64,000 nucleotides of DNA from Streptomyces sp. SA15 (GCF_002291145.1 NZ_NTGE01000186.1:62001-126000); one strand, 5' to 3'; counted from the first letter of the stretch, positions 42,012 through 51,876 are shown. Program-made: numbers and translations. The notes: generated by a model from the letters alone, not told the origin.

Positions 42012-43151
42012 GTGTCTGTCAGGAAGCGTGTCGCCGTCGTCGGCGTCGGAACGATGGGCAGCCAGGCCGCCTGGCGCCTGGCGGCCCGCGGAGCGGAGGT
42101 CGTCGGCTATGACCGGTTCGCTCCCGGCCACGACCGCAGCGCCGCCGGCGGGGAGACCCGGATCTTCCGCAGCGCCCATTTCGAGGACTCCCGGTACGTC
42201 CCGCTGCTCCAGCACGCCGACGCCCTCTGGGAGCGGCTGCAGCAGGAGACCGGCCGTGAGCTGCGCCGCCTGACCGGCTGCCTGCTGATGGGGCCGACCG
42301 AGCAGCAGCAGATGGCCACCGTCCTGCAGTCCATCGCCGAGCACGGCCTCGACCACGAGGTGCTCGACGCGGAACTGCTCGCCAAGCGCTTCCCGCAGTT
42401 CCGGATCGAGGACGGCGACGCCGCCGTGCTCGACCGCCGCGCGGGCTTCATCCGGCCGGAGCTGACGATCCAGACCGCCGCCCGCCGCGCCGAGGAACTG
42501 GGCGCCCGCATCCACCGCTACACCACGGTCCGCGAGATCGTGCCGAGCGGCGGCGGGGTGGAGGTCCACACCGACGCCGGCAGCGAGCGGTTCGACGCGG
42601 CGGTGGTCAGCCCCGGCCCGTGGGTGAACGACCTGCTGCCCGACCTGCCGTGGGAGGTGGAGATCCGCCGCCTCGTCAGCGCCTGGTACGTGCCCACCAG
42701 CGACGCCTGGTTCGGCGAGGAGCGCCCGGCGTTCATCCGTACGGCGCCCACCCACTGCTACGGCCTGCCCTCGCCGGACGGCGTCTCCGTCAAGCTCGGC
42801 CTCTCCCGTGCCCTGCACCGGCTCGCGGGCGACCCGAACCAGCTGGACCGGACGGTGCAGCCGGAGGAGCTGGAGATCTTCACCGAGCTGATGGGCCGCT
42901 ACATGCCGGACCTGCACCCCGACCCGACCCGCCTCTCCGTCTACATGGAGGGCTACACCGAAAGCAGCCGCCCGCTGGTCGGCCCCCTGCCCGGCACCGG
43001 CAACGAGAACGTGATCCTGCTCGCCGGGTTCTCCGGCCACGGCTTCAAGCTCTCACCCGCCTTCGGCGACATCGCGGCGGACCTGGCGCTGGACGGCCGG
43101 TCATCCCAGCCCATCGACTTCATCTCCACCGTCGACCGCACCGTGGCCTGA
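42012..43151 (+). CDS. FAD-dependent amine oxidase (sarcosine/N-methyltryptophan oxidase-like), copy A
   Basis: 379-residue DAO-family flavoenzyme that oxidises a secondary or primary amine to an imine, releasing H2O2. The dinucleotide-binding motif is VVGVGTMGSQAAW (8-20); DRFAPGHDRSAAGGETRIFR is the MSOX/SolA-type FAD-pyrophosphate region, and GFSGHGFKLSPAFGDIAADL is the C-terminal FAD contact. At the position of the cysteine that carries covalent FAD in MSOX the chain reads RLSVYMEGYTE, with no Cys. GTG at 42012 has GGAAAG nearby. First gene of the long unit; a close paralogue follows. Confidence 0.88.
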   Translation: MSVRKRVAVVGVGTMGSQAAWRLAARGAEVVGYDRFAPGHDRSAAGGETRIFRSAHFEDSRYVPLLQHADALWERLQQETGRELRRLTGCLLMGPTEQQQMATVLQSIAEHGLDHEVLDAELLAKRFPQFRIEDGDAAVLDRRAGFIRPELTIQTAARRAEELGARIHRYTTVREIVPSGGGVEVHTDAGSERFDAAVVSPGPWVNDLLPDLPWEVEIRRLVSAWYVPTSDAWFGEERPAFIRTAPTHCYGLPSPDGVSVKLGLSRALHRLAGDPNQLDRTVQPEELEIFTELMGRYMPDLHPDPTRLSVYMEGYTESSRPLVGPLPGTGNENVILLAGFSGHGFKLSPAFGDIAADLALDGRSSQPIDFISTVDRTVA

Positions 43152-43193
43152 GCCGCCCCGACCACGATCCGGCACACGGGCAAGGAGAACCAC

Positions 43194-44330
43194 ATGGCCA
43201 CGAGGAAACGTGTCGCCGTCGTCGGTACCGGCACGGTGGGCAGCCAGGCCGCGTGGCGGCTGGCGGCACGGGGCGCCGAGGTCGTTGCCTACGATCGCTT
43301 CGCCCCGGGGCACGACCGCAGCGCCGCCGGCGGTGAGACCCGGGTCTTCCGCAGCGTGCAGACCGACGACGGCCGGTACGTGCCGCTCGTCCGGCACGCC
43401 GACGCCCTCTGGAAGCAGTTGCAGGCGGAGACCGGCCGGGAGCTGCGCCGGCTGACGGGCTGCCTGTTCACGGGGCCGGGCGACGACCCCGAGATGCGCA
43501 CCATCATGAAGGTCATCGCCGAGCACGGCCTCGACCACGAGGTGATCGACGCCGAGGCGCTGGCCAAGCGCTTCCCGCAGTTCCGCGTCGACGACGGGGA
43601 CCTGGCGGTCCTCGACCCCCGTGCGGGCTTCGTCCGCCCCGAGTTGACGGTCCAGACCGCGGCCCGCCGCGCCGAGGAACTGGGCGCCCGGATCCGCCGC
43701 TACACCCCGGTGCGGGAGGTCGACCCCGTTGCCGGGGGAGGCGTGGAGGTCCGCACGGACTCCGACACGGAACGCTTCGACGCCGCGGTCGTCACCCCCG
43801 GCCCGTGGGTGGGCGACCTGCTGCCCGACCTGCCGTGGGAGGTGAGCGTCTACCGCGCGATCAGCGCCTGGTTCCTGCCCAACGAGGACCACCAGGCCGA
43901 CGCGGAGCGCCCTGCCTTCATCCGCCGGGGCGACATCCCCTTCTACGGCATCCCGTCCCCGGACGGTCTCGCCGTCAAGCTCGGCCTGTCCCAGGCCCAC
44001 CACAAGCCCGTGGACGACCCCAACAAGCTCGACCGGACCGTCGCCCCCGAAGAACTGGAAACCTTCACCGCGATGGTCCGCCGCTACCTCCCCGGCCTGA
44101 ACCCCGACCCGGTACGGCTCGCCGTCTTCATGGAGGGCTACACCGACAGCACCCGCCCGCTGGTCGGGCCCCTGCCCGGCCGCGACGACATCATCCTGCT
44201 GGCCGGCTTCTCCGGCCAGGGCTTCAAGCTCTCGCCCGCCTTCGGCGACATCGCCGCCGACCTGGCGCTGGACGGCTCCTCGGCCCAGCCCATCGACTTC
44301 CTTTCCACCACCGGCCGGACGGAGGCCTGA
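43194..44330 (+). CDS. FAD-dependent amine oxidase, copy B
   Basis: 378-residue paralogue of the preceding enzyme, alike over the whole length (VVGTGTVGSQAAWRLAARG, GFSGQGFKLSPAFGDIAADL). The substrate-side segment differs most (AWFLPNEDHQADAERPAFIR against AWYVPTSDAWFGEERPAFIR), suggesting different amines or stereoisomers. The covalent-FAD cysteine is again absent (RLAVFMEGYTD). ATG at 43194 with AAGGAG. Followed six bases later by an aspartoacylase-family gene. Confidence 0.88.
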   Translation: MATRKRVAVVGTGTVGSQAAWRLAARGAEVVAYDRFAPGHDRSAAGGETRVFRSVQTDDGRYVPLVRHADALWKQLQAETGRELRRLTGCLFTGPGDDPEMRTIMKVIAEHGLDHEVIDAEALAKRFPQFRVDDGDLAVLDPRAGFVRPELTVQTAARRAEELGARIRRYTPVREVDPVAGGGVEVRTDSDTERFDAAVVTPGPWVGDLLPDLPWEVSVYRAISAWFLPNEDHQADAERPAFIRRGDIPFYGIPSPDGLAVKLGLSQAHHKPVDDPNKLDRTVAPEELETFTAMVRRYLPGLNPDPVRLAVFMEGYTDSTRPLVGPLPGRDDIILLAGFSGQGFKLSPAFGDIAADLALDGSSAQPIDFLSTTGRTEA

Positions 44331-44335
44331 CCGCC

Positions 44336-45367
44336 ATGACGAACGACGACAACGACGCGCGCGCCATGACCCGCGACCTGACGATCGCCACCCTGCGCGC
44401 CGAGCCCGGCACCAAGACCAGCGGCAGCGTCACCGCCGACCTGGGAACCCTGACCACGGACGTCCCGCTCACCCTGATCAACGGCGCCCACCCCGGCCCT
44501 CGGTTGGTGATCACCGGAGGCATGCACGGCGGAGAGTTCACCGGCGTGGACGCCGCCGCACGGCTCGCGGCGGCACTGGAACCCGGCGAGGTCCACGGGC
44601 AGATCGTCATCTGCCCCGTGGCCAACCCGCCGGCGGCCTACGGCGGTCGGCTGGGCGTCTCACCGGTGGACGGCGTGAACATCAACCGCGTCTTCCCCGG
44701 CGACCCGGACGGCGGCCCCACCGAACGCCTGGCCGCCTGGCTCTTCGCCACCCTGCTCGACGGCGCGGACGCCTACGCCGACCTGCACGCCGGCGCCATC
44801 GACCTGACCCTGGACGACTTCGTCGGCTACCGCCTCACCGGCGACGCGGCCCTCGACGCACAAGCCGAGGCCATGGCCCGGTCGGTCGGCTACCGGGATG
44901 TCATCGTCGGGCTGACCGCCGACGGCGGGAACAGCCACGCGGCCGCCGCCCGCCAGGGCATCGCCGCCATCCTCATCGAGACCGGTACGGCCGGAGACCG
45001 GACCCCGGCCACCGTTCGCCGCCTCCTCGACGGCCTGTACAGGCTGCTGCGCCACATCGGCTGCCTCGACCCGGCCGGACCGTACGGAGACGACGAGCCG
45101 TCCGGCCCGGCGCCGGCACCGCGGCCGGTGCGCGACTGGGTCTGGGTCGGCCTCGCCGCGTCCGAGGCCACCGGCCTGTGGTATCCGGAGGCGGCCACCG
45201 GCGACGAGGTCACCGAGGGGCAGGTCATCGGCCGCATCATCGATCCGGCCGGCGGCCCAGAGCACAAGGTCACCGCGACCGCGACCGGCCGGATCTTCTA
45301 TGGCATGAACGGGTTCACCGTCGCCCCCGGCGCGGAGCTGGCGGCCATCGCGGCGCCACACGACTGA
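44336..45367 (+). CDS. Succinylglutamate desuccinylase/aspartoacylase-family hydrolase, copy A
   Basis: 343-residue zinc hydrolase of the M14-like AstE/AspA family, which cleaves N-acyl groups from amino acids or diamines. The zinc ligands are seen in GGMHGGEFTG (His, Glu) and DLHAGAID (His); the phosphate-free NINRVFPGDPDGGPTERLA loop and the catalytic ETG (AAILIETGTAG) follow. A C-terminal beta domain (TGRIFYGMNGFTVAPG) is present. ATG at 44336 with GGAGG. It would deacylate the product or substrate of the adjacent oxidases; acyl group unknown. Confidence 0.88.
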   Translation: MTNDDNDARAMTRDLTIATLRAEPGTKTSGSVTADLGTLTTDVPLTLINGAHPGPRLVITGGMHGGEFTGVDAAARLAAALEPGEVHGQIVICPVANPPAAYGGRLGVSPVDGVNINRVFPGDPDGGPTERLAAWLFATLLDGADAYADLHAGAIDLTLDDFVGYRLTGDAALDAQAEAMARSVGYRDVIVGLTADGGNSHAAAARQGIAAILIETGTAGDRTPATVRRLLDGLYRLLRHIGCLDPAGPYGDDEPSGPAPAPRPVRDWVWVGLAASEATGLWYPEAATGDEVTEGQVIGRIIDPAGGPEHKVTATATGRIFYGMNGFTVAPGAELAAIAAPHD

Positions 45368-45444
45368 ACGGCACCGGACCCGGCTCCCCGCCGACCGCTT
45401 TCCTCACCACGCTCCGCCGCACCGCGGCCTGAATGAGGTACGAC

Positions 45445-46416
45445 ATGACACTGACCGTCGGCCCCCTGAGTGCCGAACCCGGCCGCAAGACCCGGGGCAC
45501 CGTCCCCGTGGACCTCGGTCCCACCACCGTGGACATCCCTCTCATCCTCGTCAACGGCTCCCGGCCCGGCCCCAGGGTCGTGCTCACCGGCGGCGTCCAC
45601 GGCGGCGAGTTCATCGGCACCGACGCGGCCGCCCGCCTCGCCGGACTGCTGGAACCGGGGGAGGTCAGCGGCCAGGTGGTGATCTGCCCGGTGGCCAACC
45701 CCCCTGCCGTGTACGACGGCCGCCTCGGCAAGTCCCCGCTGGACGGCGTCAACATCAACCGCGTCTTCCCCGGCGACAAGGACGGCGGGCCCACCGAGCG
45801 GCTGGCGGCCTGGCTCTTCGAGAACGTGATCAGCGGCGCCGACGCCTACGCGGACCTGCACAGCGGCGGCATCGACGAGACCCTGCTCGACTTCGTCGGT
45901 TACCGCCTGACCTCGGACGAGGAACTGGACGCGAAGACGCGGGGCATGGCGAAGTCTGTCGGCTACGAGCGTGTACTCTTCGGCCGCAACGCGGAGGGCG
46001 GCAACAGCCACGCCGCGGCCGCCCGGCACAGCATCCCCGCCATCCTCATCGAGACCGGCCAGCTCGGAGAGCGGGATGCCGCCGCCACGCGGACCCTGCT
46101 CGACGGCCTGTACCGGCTCCTGCACCACCTCGGCGTGATCGACGCGCCCCAGCACGTCGCACCGCTCACCGCGCAGCCGCGTGATTGGGTCTGGACCGGC
46201 GCCGTCGAGTCCCCGGCCGCCGGCCTGTGGTACCCCGACGCCACCACCGGCGACGAGGTGACCGAGGGACAGACCATCGGACGGGTCGTCGACCCGGCCG
46301 ACGGCAGCGAACACAAGGTCACCGCCACCGCCACCGGACAGATCCTCTACGGCATGAACGGGCTCACCGTCGCCCCCGGAGCGGAGCTGGCGGCCATCGC
46401 GGTGCCGCACGACTGA
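45445..46416 (+). CDS. Succinylglutamate desuccinylase/aspartoacylase-family hydrolase, copy B
   Basis: 323-residue paralogue of copy A, similar throughout (GGVHGGEFIG, VNINRVFPGDKDGGPTERLA, DLHSGGID, AILIETGQLG). It lacks the proline-rich insert of copy A near residue 250. Two ATGs are possible; the one at 45445 has GAGG six bases before it, the one at 45433 has none. Together the two oxidases and two hydrolases form paired duplicates. Confidence 0.88.
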   Translation: MTLTVGPLSAEPGRKTRGTVPVDLGPTTVDIPLILVNGSRPGPRVVLTGGVHGGEFIGTDAAARLAGLLEPGEVSGQVVICPVANPPAVYDGRLGKSPLDGVNINRVFPGDKDGGPTERLAAWLFENVISGADAYADLHSGGIDETLLDFVGYRLTSDEELDAKTRGMAKSVGYERVLFGRNAEGGNSHAAAARHSIPAILIETGQLGERDAAATRTLLDGLYRLLHHLGVIDAPQHVAPLTAQPRDWVWTGAVESPAAGLWYPDATTGDEVTEGQTIGRVVDPADGSEHKVTATATGQILYGMNGLTVAPGAELAAIAVPHD

Positions 46417-46502
46417 CGGGCCCCTCGCGCCCGTCGCCCCCTGGTTCCCACCCCCCAACCCCCGCTCAGCTGGTCCCACGCGCTAATTTCAGGAGATTTG
46501 TG

Positions 46503-47606
46503 ATGAGTGATCCCATGATCGGCCGCAGAGCGCTTCTGCGTGGAGCAGGCGGCCTGGCCGCTCTCGCCGCCGTGCCCTCGATCGCCGCCTGCGGCACCGG
46601 CACCAGCCGGGCCTCGTCCGGCAGCGCCAAGGGCGGCGGCAAGTCGGTGGTCGTCCGCGACAGCGGCGGTTCCTTCGGCGAGGCCCTCCAGAAGGCGATC
46701 TACACGCCGTTCACCCAGGAGACCGGCATCAACGTCCAGGTGGTCAACCTGGACGGCGCCCCGCTGCTCGCCCAGATCAAGCAGGGCCGCCCCCAGTGCG
46801 ACCTCATCAACAACTCGATGATGGACCACTACAAATTCGTGGCCCAGGACGCCCTGGAGACACTGGACCGCGACCGGATCAAGAGCCTGAAGGCCGCCAA
46901 GATCCCCGAGAACCAGATCACCGACCATGCCGTCGCCAATAGCTTCTACGGCCAGTGCATCGGGTACCGCACCGACGCCTTCGGCGGCAAGAAGCCTCAG
47001 TCGTGGGCGGACTTCTGGGACACCAAGGCGTTCAAGGGCGGCCGCTCGATGTGCAACCCGGACGGCGACCTGCCCGAGCTGGAGTTCGCGCTGCTGGCCG
47101 ACGGCGTCCCGATGGACAAGCTGTACCCGCTCGATGTGGACCGAGCCTTCAAGGTGCTGACCCGGCTCCGGTCCGACATCAAGAAGTTCTGGGACAGCGG
47201 CCCGCTCCCCGGTGTGCTCCTCAGCCGCCAGGAGGTGACGATGACCACCGTCTGGGACGGCCGGCTCGCTGATCTGCAGAAGCAGGGCGTCCCGGTCGCG
47301 AGGCAGCTCAACGGCATGCGCCGACAGTTCCAGGGCTACGCGATCGCCAAGGGCGCGGCCCATGTGGACGCCGCCTACCAGCTCATGGACTACTCGCTGC
47401 GGCCCGAGGTCCAGGCCGCTCTGGCCAAGGCCTTCCCGTCGAACCCGTCTTCCCCGGTGGCCTACGAGAAGCTCACCAAGGAGGAGCGCAACGCACTCGC
47501 CGGTGCGCCGCAGTACTACGACAAGGGCTTCGACGCGGACGTCGACTGGTGGCTGAAGAACGAAGAGGCCGTCAGCAAGCGCTGGCTGGAGTGGGCTCGT
47601 GGCTGA
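46503..47606 (+). CDS. Polyamine-type ABC solute-binding lipoprotein
   Basis: 367-residue binding protein of the PotD/PotF family. The N-terminus combines a twin-arginine motif (GRRALLRG, 7-14) with a lipobox ending SIAAC, so it is probably a Tat-exported lipoprotein. The body shows VVVRDSGGSFGEALQKAIY and WADFWDTKAFKGGRSM, as in putrescine/spermidine binders. ATG at 46503 after AGGAGA. It captures the amine that the unit degrades. Overlaps the ATPase gene by eight bases. Confidence 0.9.
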   Translation: MSDPMIGRRALLRGAGGLAALAAVPSIAACGTGTSRASSGSAKGGGKSVVVRDSGGSFGEALQKAIYTPFTQETGINVQVVNLDGAPLLAQIKQGRPQCDLINNSMMDHYKFVAQDALETLDRDRIKSLKAAKIPENQITDHAVANSFYGQCIGYRTDAFGGKKPQSWADFWDTKAFKGGRSMCNPDGDLPELEFALLADGVPMDKLYPLDVDRAFKVLTRLRSDIKKFWDSGPLPGVLLSRQEVTMTTVWDGRLADLQKQGVPVARQLNGMRRQFQGYAIAKGAAHVDAAYQLMDYSLRPEVQAALAKAFPSNPSSPVAYEKLTKEERNALAGAPQYYDKGFDADVDWWLKNEEAVSKRWLEWARG

Positions 47607-48738
47607 ATTCGGTGTGGTCACCCCGTCCGTGAAGGTGGCCGGCGGTACGCCGGCCGCCGCGACCGGCAAAGCGCTGTCGGTGGTGGCCCTGCGCAAGACG
47701 TACGGGGATGTCGTCGCGGTCGACGAGGCGTCCATGGAGATCGCGGCCGGGGAGTTCGTCACCTTCCTCGGCGCCTCCGGGTCGGGCAAGACCACGACCC
47801 TGATGATGATCGCCGGGTTCTGCGAACCGGACTCCGGCACCATCACGGTCGGGGGCCGCGACGTCACGCGGCTCGCCCCGCAGAAACGTAACCTCGGTTT
47901 CGTCTTCCAGCAGTACCTGCTCTTCCCGCACATGACGGTCAGTGAGAACGTCGCCTTCCCGCTCCAACTGCGCGGAGTGCCGAAGGACGAGATCCGCAGG
48001 CGGGTGGGGGAGACCCTGGAGATCGCCGGTCTGTCCGGCTTCGGCGGTCGTCGCCCCCGCGAGCTGTCCGGCGGGCAGCAGCAGCGCGTCGCCCTGTGCC
48101 GCGCGCTGGTCTACCGCCCGCCGGTCATCTTGATGGACGAGCCCCTCGGCGCCCTGGACAAGAAGCTGCGCGACCAGCTCCAGGTCGAGATCAAGGCCAT
48201 CCAGCAGGAACTCGGCCTGACCGTCATCTATGTGACGCACGACCAGGAAGAGGCGCTGGTCCTGTCCGACCGCATCGCGGTGATGCGCAACGGCCTGATC
48301 GAGCAGTTCGACACCCCTCGGGAACTGTTCGAGCGGCCGAGGACCCCCTTCGTCGCGGACTTCCTCGGCGCGGCCAACTTCCTCCCCGGCCGCATCGAGC
48401 AGCACACCGACGAGCACACCCTGGTCCGCCTCGACCAGTGCGGCGGCCTGCTGAAGGCGCGGCGCCACGACCTGGGCACCGGGGCGGCGGTCAAGGTCGC
48501 CGTGCAGCCGGGCCGGCTGCGCGCCGGTGCGCCGGGGGACGGCTTCTGTACCGGCACGGTGGAGGCCGCCACGTACGTGGGCACCATCGTCCGCGCCGGG
48601 GTGCGGGTCGACGGTGGTGATGCTCCGCTGCTACGCCTGGAGATACCAGCCGGCCGGGGTCCCGTCGGCGGTGAGCGGGTCGGCGTCACCGTCGATCCCG
48701 AGGACGTCAATCTCTTCCTCCCCGAACAGGGTGGGTGA
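47599..48738 (+). CDS. Polyamine-type ABC ATPase (PotA-like)
   Basis: 379-residue ATPase. Walker A LGASGSGKT, signature LSGGQQQRVA, Walker B VILMDEPLGALD and H-loop YVTHD are intact, followed by a TOBE domain (from about residue 280: FCTGTVEAATYVGTI, VGVTVDPEDVNLF). GTG at 47599. The four-gene transporter runs binding protein, ATPase, permease, permease. Confidence 0.95.
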   Translation: MAEFGVVTPSVKVAGGTPAAATGKALSVVALRKTYGDVVAVDEASMEIAAGEFVTFLGASGSGKTTTLMMIAGFCEPDSGTITVGGRDVTRLAPQKRNLGFVFQQYLLFPHMTVSENVAFPLQLRGVPKDEIRRRVGETLEIAGLSGFGGRRPRELSGGQQQRVALCRALVYRPPVILMDEPLGALDKKLRDQLQVEIKAIQQELGLTVIYVTHDQEEALVLSDRIAVMRNGLIEQFDTPRELFERPRTPFVADFLGAANFLPGRIEQHTDEHTLVRLDQCGGLLKARRHDLGTGAAVKVAVQPGRLRAGAPGDGFCTGTVEAATYVGTIVRAGVRVDGGDAPLLRLEIPAGRGPVGGERVGVTVDPEDVNLFLPEQGG

Positions 48739-48741
48739 GCC

Positions 48742-49638
48742 ATGGCCGCCACTCTGACCGCCAACGCCCCCGCGCGGCCGCGCAAGCTCCTGGCCTCCCG
48801 CAGAACACGGGTCGGCATCCTGTACGCGCTGCCGGTCGTCGTGTACCTGCTGGTGCTGTTCGTCTACCCGATCTTCAGCACGCTGTTCCTCAGTGTGAAG
48901 GGCACCGACGGATCGCTGACGCTGCACTGGTACGTCGAGGCGCTGACCGGGGTCAACCTCTCCGTGCTGTTCACCACGGTGCGGATCTCGGCGGAGACGG
49001 CGCTGTTCAGCCTCGTCTTCGGCTTCGTCCTGGCGAACGCGATCTCCCGGCTCAAGCCCCTGTGGGCCGGACTGGCCATGCTGATCGTCGTCGTCCCGCA
49101 CTTCATCAGCGCCCTGGTGCGCACCTACGGCTGGATCATCATGCTCGGCGACAAGGGCCTGGTGAACCAGGCCATGGCCGACCTGTGGTTCCCCGGGGCG
49201 CCGTACCAGCTGCTCTACAACGAGCTCGGCGTGGTCATCGGCACCACCTCCGTGATGCTGCCCTACACCGTGCTCCTGCTCTACGGCGTGATGCGCGGCG
49301 TGGACCGCAGGCTGCTGGCGGCGGCGGCCAGCATGGGCGCGGGACGCGTGACGATCTTCCGCCGGGTCTACCTGCCCTTGGTCGCCCCCGGCCTTGCCAG
49401 TGCCGGACTGCTCAGCTTCATCCTCTCGCTGGGCTACTACATCACCCCCGCCCTGATGGGCGGCCCGAACCAGACGATGATCGCCTCGCTCATCAACCAG
49501 CAGGTGATGAAGCAGAACCAGTGGAACGGGGCGGCCGCCGAGGGCGTCATCCTGCTGCTGCTGACCTTCGCCGGACTGCTGCTGGTCAAGCTCGTGACCT
49601 CGCTCGGCGCCAGCCGCAAGAGAAGGAGCGCGTCATGA
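48742..49638 (+). CDS. Polyamine-type ABC permease 1 (PotB-like)
   Basis: 298-residue membrane protein with six hydrophobic segments. The EAA loop that contacts the ATPase reads LAAAASMGAGRVTIFRRVYL. Family phrase LPYTVLLLYGVMRG precedes it. ATG at 48742, three bases after the ATPase gene. Confidence 0.95.
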   Translation: MAATLTANAPARPRKLLASRRTRVGILYALPVVVYLLVLFVYPIFSTLFLSVKGTDGSLTLHWYVEALTGVNLSVLFTTVRISAETALFSLVFGFVLANAISRLKPLWAGLAMLIVVVPHFISALVRTYGWIIMLGDKGLVNQAMADLWFPGAPYQLLYNELGVVIGTTSVMLPYTVLLLYGVMRGVDRRLLAAAASMGAGRVTIFRRVYLPLVAPGLASAGLLSFILSLGYYITPALMGGPNQTMIASLINQQVMKQNQWNGAAAEGVILLLLTFAGLLLVKLVTSLGASRKRRSAS

Positions 49639-50501
49639 TGGAACTGCGCAGCAGCCTCGCCGGGCGGATCGCGCTGTCCGCGGTCGCCACCGTGATCCTG
49701 CTGTTCCTGGCGCTGCCGATCGTCGTCATCATCGTCACCTCGTTCAGCAGCAACGCCTTCGGCTCGTTCCCGCCGGACGTGTGGACGCTCAACTGGTACA
49801 AGGCGCTCTTCGCCGACGGCAGCAAGTGGCCGGCCGCTCTGTCGATGAGCGCGTTCGTCGCCTGCCTGAGCACCGTGTTCTCGCTGATCATCGGCGTGAG
49901 CGCGGCCACCGCGCTGACCCGCAGCGAACTCCCGCTGCGCTCCGCGGTCTACGCCCTGGTCCTCGGACCGCTGCTGATCCCGCAGATCGTCACCGCCCTG
50001 GGCCTGTTCCTGCTCTTCGAGCCCGCCTCGATGCTGGGCAGCCCGCTGGCCATCGCCCTCGGCCACACCGTGCTGGCCTCACCGATCGCGGTGCTGATCC
50101 TGGTGGCGACCCTGCGCGGGATCGACGAACGGCTGGAGGACGCCGCCGCCAGCATGGGCGCGGGCCGTCTGACGATCGCCCGGCGGATCACCTTTCCCCT
50201 GGCCGCCCCCGGCATGATCGCCGCGGCGATCTTCTCCTTCATCACCAGCTTCGACGAGTTCTACATCTCCCAGTTCCTGTCCTCGGTCGACACCGTCACC
50301 CTGCCGGTGCAGATCTACAACTCCCTGACCTTCGACATCGACCCCAGCGTGACCGCGATCAGCGCGATCCTCATCGCCTTCGCGATCCTCGCCCTCGCCC
50401 TGGTGGCCGTGGTGCGCTGGCTCGGCTCCGGACGGCAGAACTCCCTGCTGTCGGTCGAGACCGCGACGGGAATCGCCACCCCTGGAGGTGACGCGGCATG
50501 A
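49635..50501 (+). CDS. Polyamine-type ABC permease 2 (PotC-like)
   Basis: 288-residue membrane protein, six segments, EAA loop LEDAAASMGAGRLTIARRIT. It pairs with permease 1 to form the channel. ATG at 49635 with AGAAGGAG, overlapping the previous stop by four bases; it overlaps the next gene in the same way. Confidence 0.95.
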   Translation: MMELRSSLAGRIALSAVATVILLFLALPIVVIIVTSFSSNAFGSFPPDVWTLNWYKALFADGSKWPAALSMSAFVACLSTVFSLIIGVSAATALTRSELPLRSAVYALVLGPLLIPQIVTALGLFLLFEPASMLGSPLAIALGHTVLASPIAVLILVATLRGIDERLEDAAASMGAGRLTIARRITFPLAAPGMIAAAIFSFITSFDEFYISQFLSSVDTVTLPVQIYNSLTFDIDPSVTAISAILIAFAILALALVAVVRWLGSGRQNSLLSVETATGIATPGGDAA

Positions 50502-51853
50502 CCGCCACCGCACAGCGGCACCTGCTGCTGAACATGACCGCGAACGGGTCCCTGGCCCCGCAGGGCAAGGAGCTGTTCGTCGTCCGTCGCGGCGAGGGAC
50601 CGTACGTCGACGACGCGGCCGGCAACCGCTACATCGACGGCCTGTCCGGCCTGTACTGCTGCCAGATCGGCTACTCCTACGCCGACGAGATCGCCGAGGC
50701 GGCGGGCAAGCAGCTGCGCGAACTGTGCTACAGCCCCCTGTGGTCGGAATCCGCGCACCCCACCGGGCTGGAACTGGCCGAGCGGATCGCCGCCCTGGCC
50801 CCCGACGGCATCGACCAGGTCTTCTTCAGCGGCGGCGGAGCCGAAGCCGTGGAGACCGCCTGGAAGATCACCCGCAGGTACCACACCCTGCGCGGCGAGC
50901 CGGGCCGCATCAAGGCCATCGCCCGTCGCGGTGCCTACCACGGGCTCACCCTCGGCGCGCTGTCCTTCACCGACGACCCCGGCCTCACCGAGCCGTACGG
51001 ACCGCGTGCGGTGGAGACCCACTTCGTGGCGAACACCAACCGCGCGGCGCTGGAGCAGCCGCTCGACGACGCTGCCTTCACCGAGTACCTGCTCGCCGAC
51101 GTGGAGGCCACGGTCCTCGCGGCGGGACCGGAGTCGGTCGGAATGCTGATCGCGGAACCGGTGCAGAACCGGGGCGGTTGCATCACCCCGCCCGAGGGCT
51201 ACTGGGAAGGCCTGCGCCGACTGGCCGACCGGTACGGTTTCCTGCTGGTCGCCGACGAGGTCATCACCGCGTTCGGCCGGCTGGGGGAGTGGTTCGGCGG
51301 CGAGTGCTACGGCGCTCGTCCGGACATCGTCACCGTCGCCAAGGGCATCACCGCCGGCTACGCCCCGATGGGCGCGACCCTGGTCGCGGACCACGTCGCC
51401 GAGGTGATCAACCGGCCCGGCGAGGTCCTCAACCACGGCTACACCTTCAGCGGCCACCCGCTGAGCGCGGCCATCGCCCTGCGCAGCCTCGAGATCATGC
51501 AACGTGACCGGATCCTGGAGAACGTCCGGGACCTCCAGGACCACCTCGCGGGGCGCATGGCCTCGCTGACCGCTGTGCCGATCGTCGGGGACGTCCGGGG
51601 CGCCGGGTTCTTCTACGCTCTCGAGCTCGTCGGCGACCTGGACGACGGCGGCTTCAGCGACACCGCCCGCGCCGCGCTCGTCGCCGACCTGATCCCCCGA
51701 CGGCTGCGCGAGGCCGGGCTGCTCGCCCGCGTCTACAACCGTGCCGAACCGCTGGTCCAGATCGCGCCCCCGCTGATCAGCGACCGCGCACTCCTGGACC
51801 GTATCGCCGACATCATCGCGGACACCCTCGCCGAGGCCTCCGCCCGCCTGTGA
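50498..51853 (+). CDS. Class III omega-aminotransferase
   Basis: 451-residue PLP enzyme, fold type I. Motifs: YIDGLSGLYCCQIGYSYADE, VFFSGGGAEAVETAWKITRR, YHGLTLGALSFT, VADEVITAFGRLGEWF and Schiff-base Lys282 in VTVAKGITAGYAP. It resembles omega-amino acid:pyruvate and polyamine:pyruvate aminotransferases (SpuC type) more than the GABA enzyme at 32843. It would convert a terminal amine to an aldehyde, the substrate of the aldehyde dehydrogenase two genes on. ATG overlaps the permease stop. Confidence 0.9.
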   Translation: MTATAQRHLLLNMTANGSLAPQGKELFVVRRGEGPYVDDAAGNRYIDGLSGLYCCQIGYSYADEIAEAAGKQLRELCYSPLWSESAHPTGLELAERIAALAPDGIDQVFFSGGGAEAVETAWKITRRYHTLRGEPGRIKAIARRGAYHGLTLGALSFTDDPGLTEPYGPRAVETHFVANTNRAALEQPLDDAAFTEYLLADVEATVLAAGPESVGMLIAEPVQNRGGCITPPEGYWEGLRRLADRYGFLLVADEVITAFGRLGEWFGGECYGARPDIVTVAKGITAGYAPMGATLVADHVAEVINRPGEVLNHGYTFSGHPLSAAIALRSLEIMQRDRILENVRDLQDHLAGRMASLTAVPIVGDVRGAGFFYALELVGDLDDGGFSDTARAALVADLIPRRLREAGLLARVYNRAEPLVQIAPPLISDRALLDRIADIIADTLAEASARL

Positions 51854-51876
51854 TCCATGTTTTCGAAAGGAACGAC

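Noticed and set aside
41873..42112. 79-codon ATG frame in the leader of the catabolic unit
   Set aside because: It begins on the last base of the operator, lacks a ribosome site and runs in the wrong frame into the first oxidase gene.
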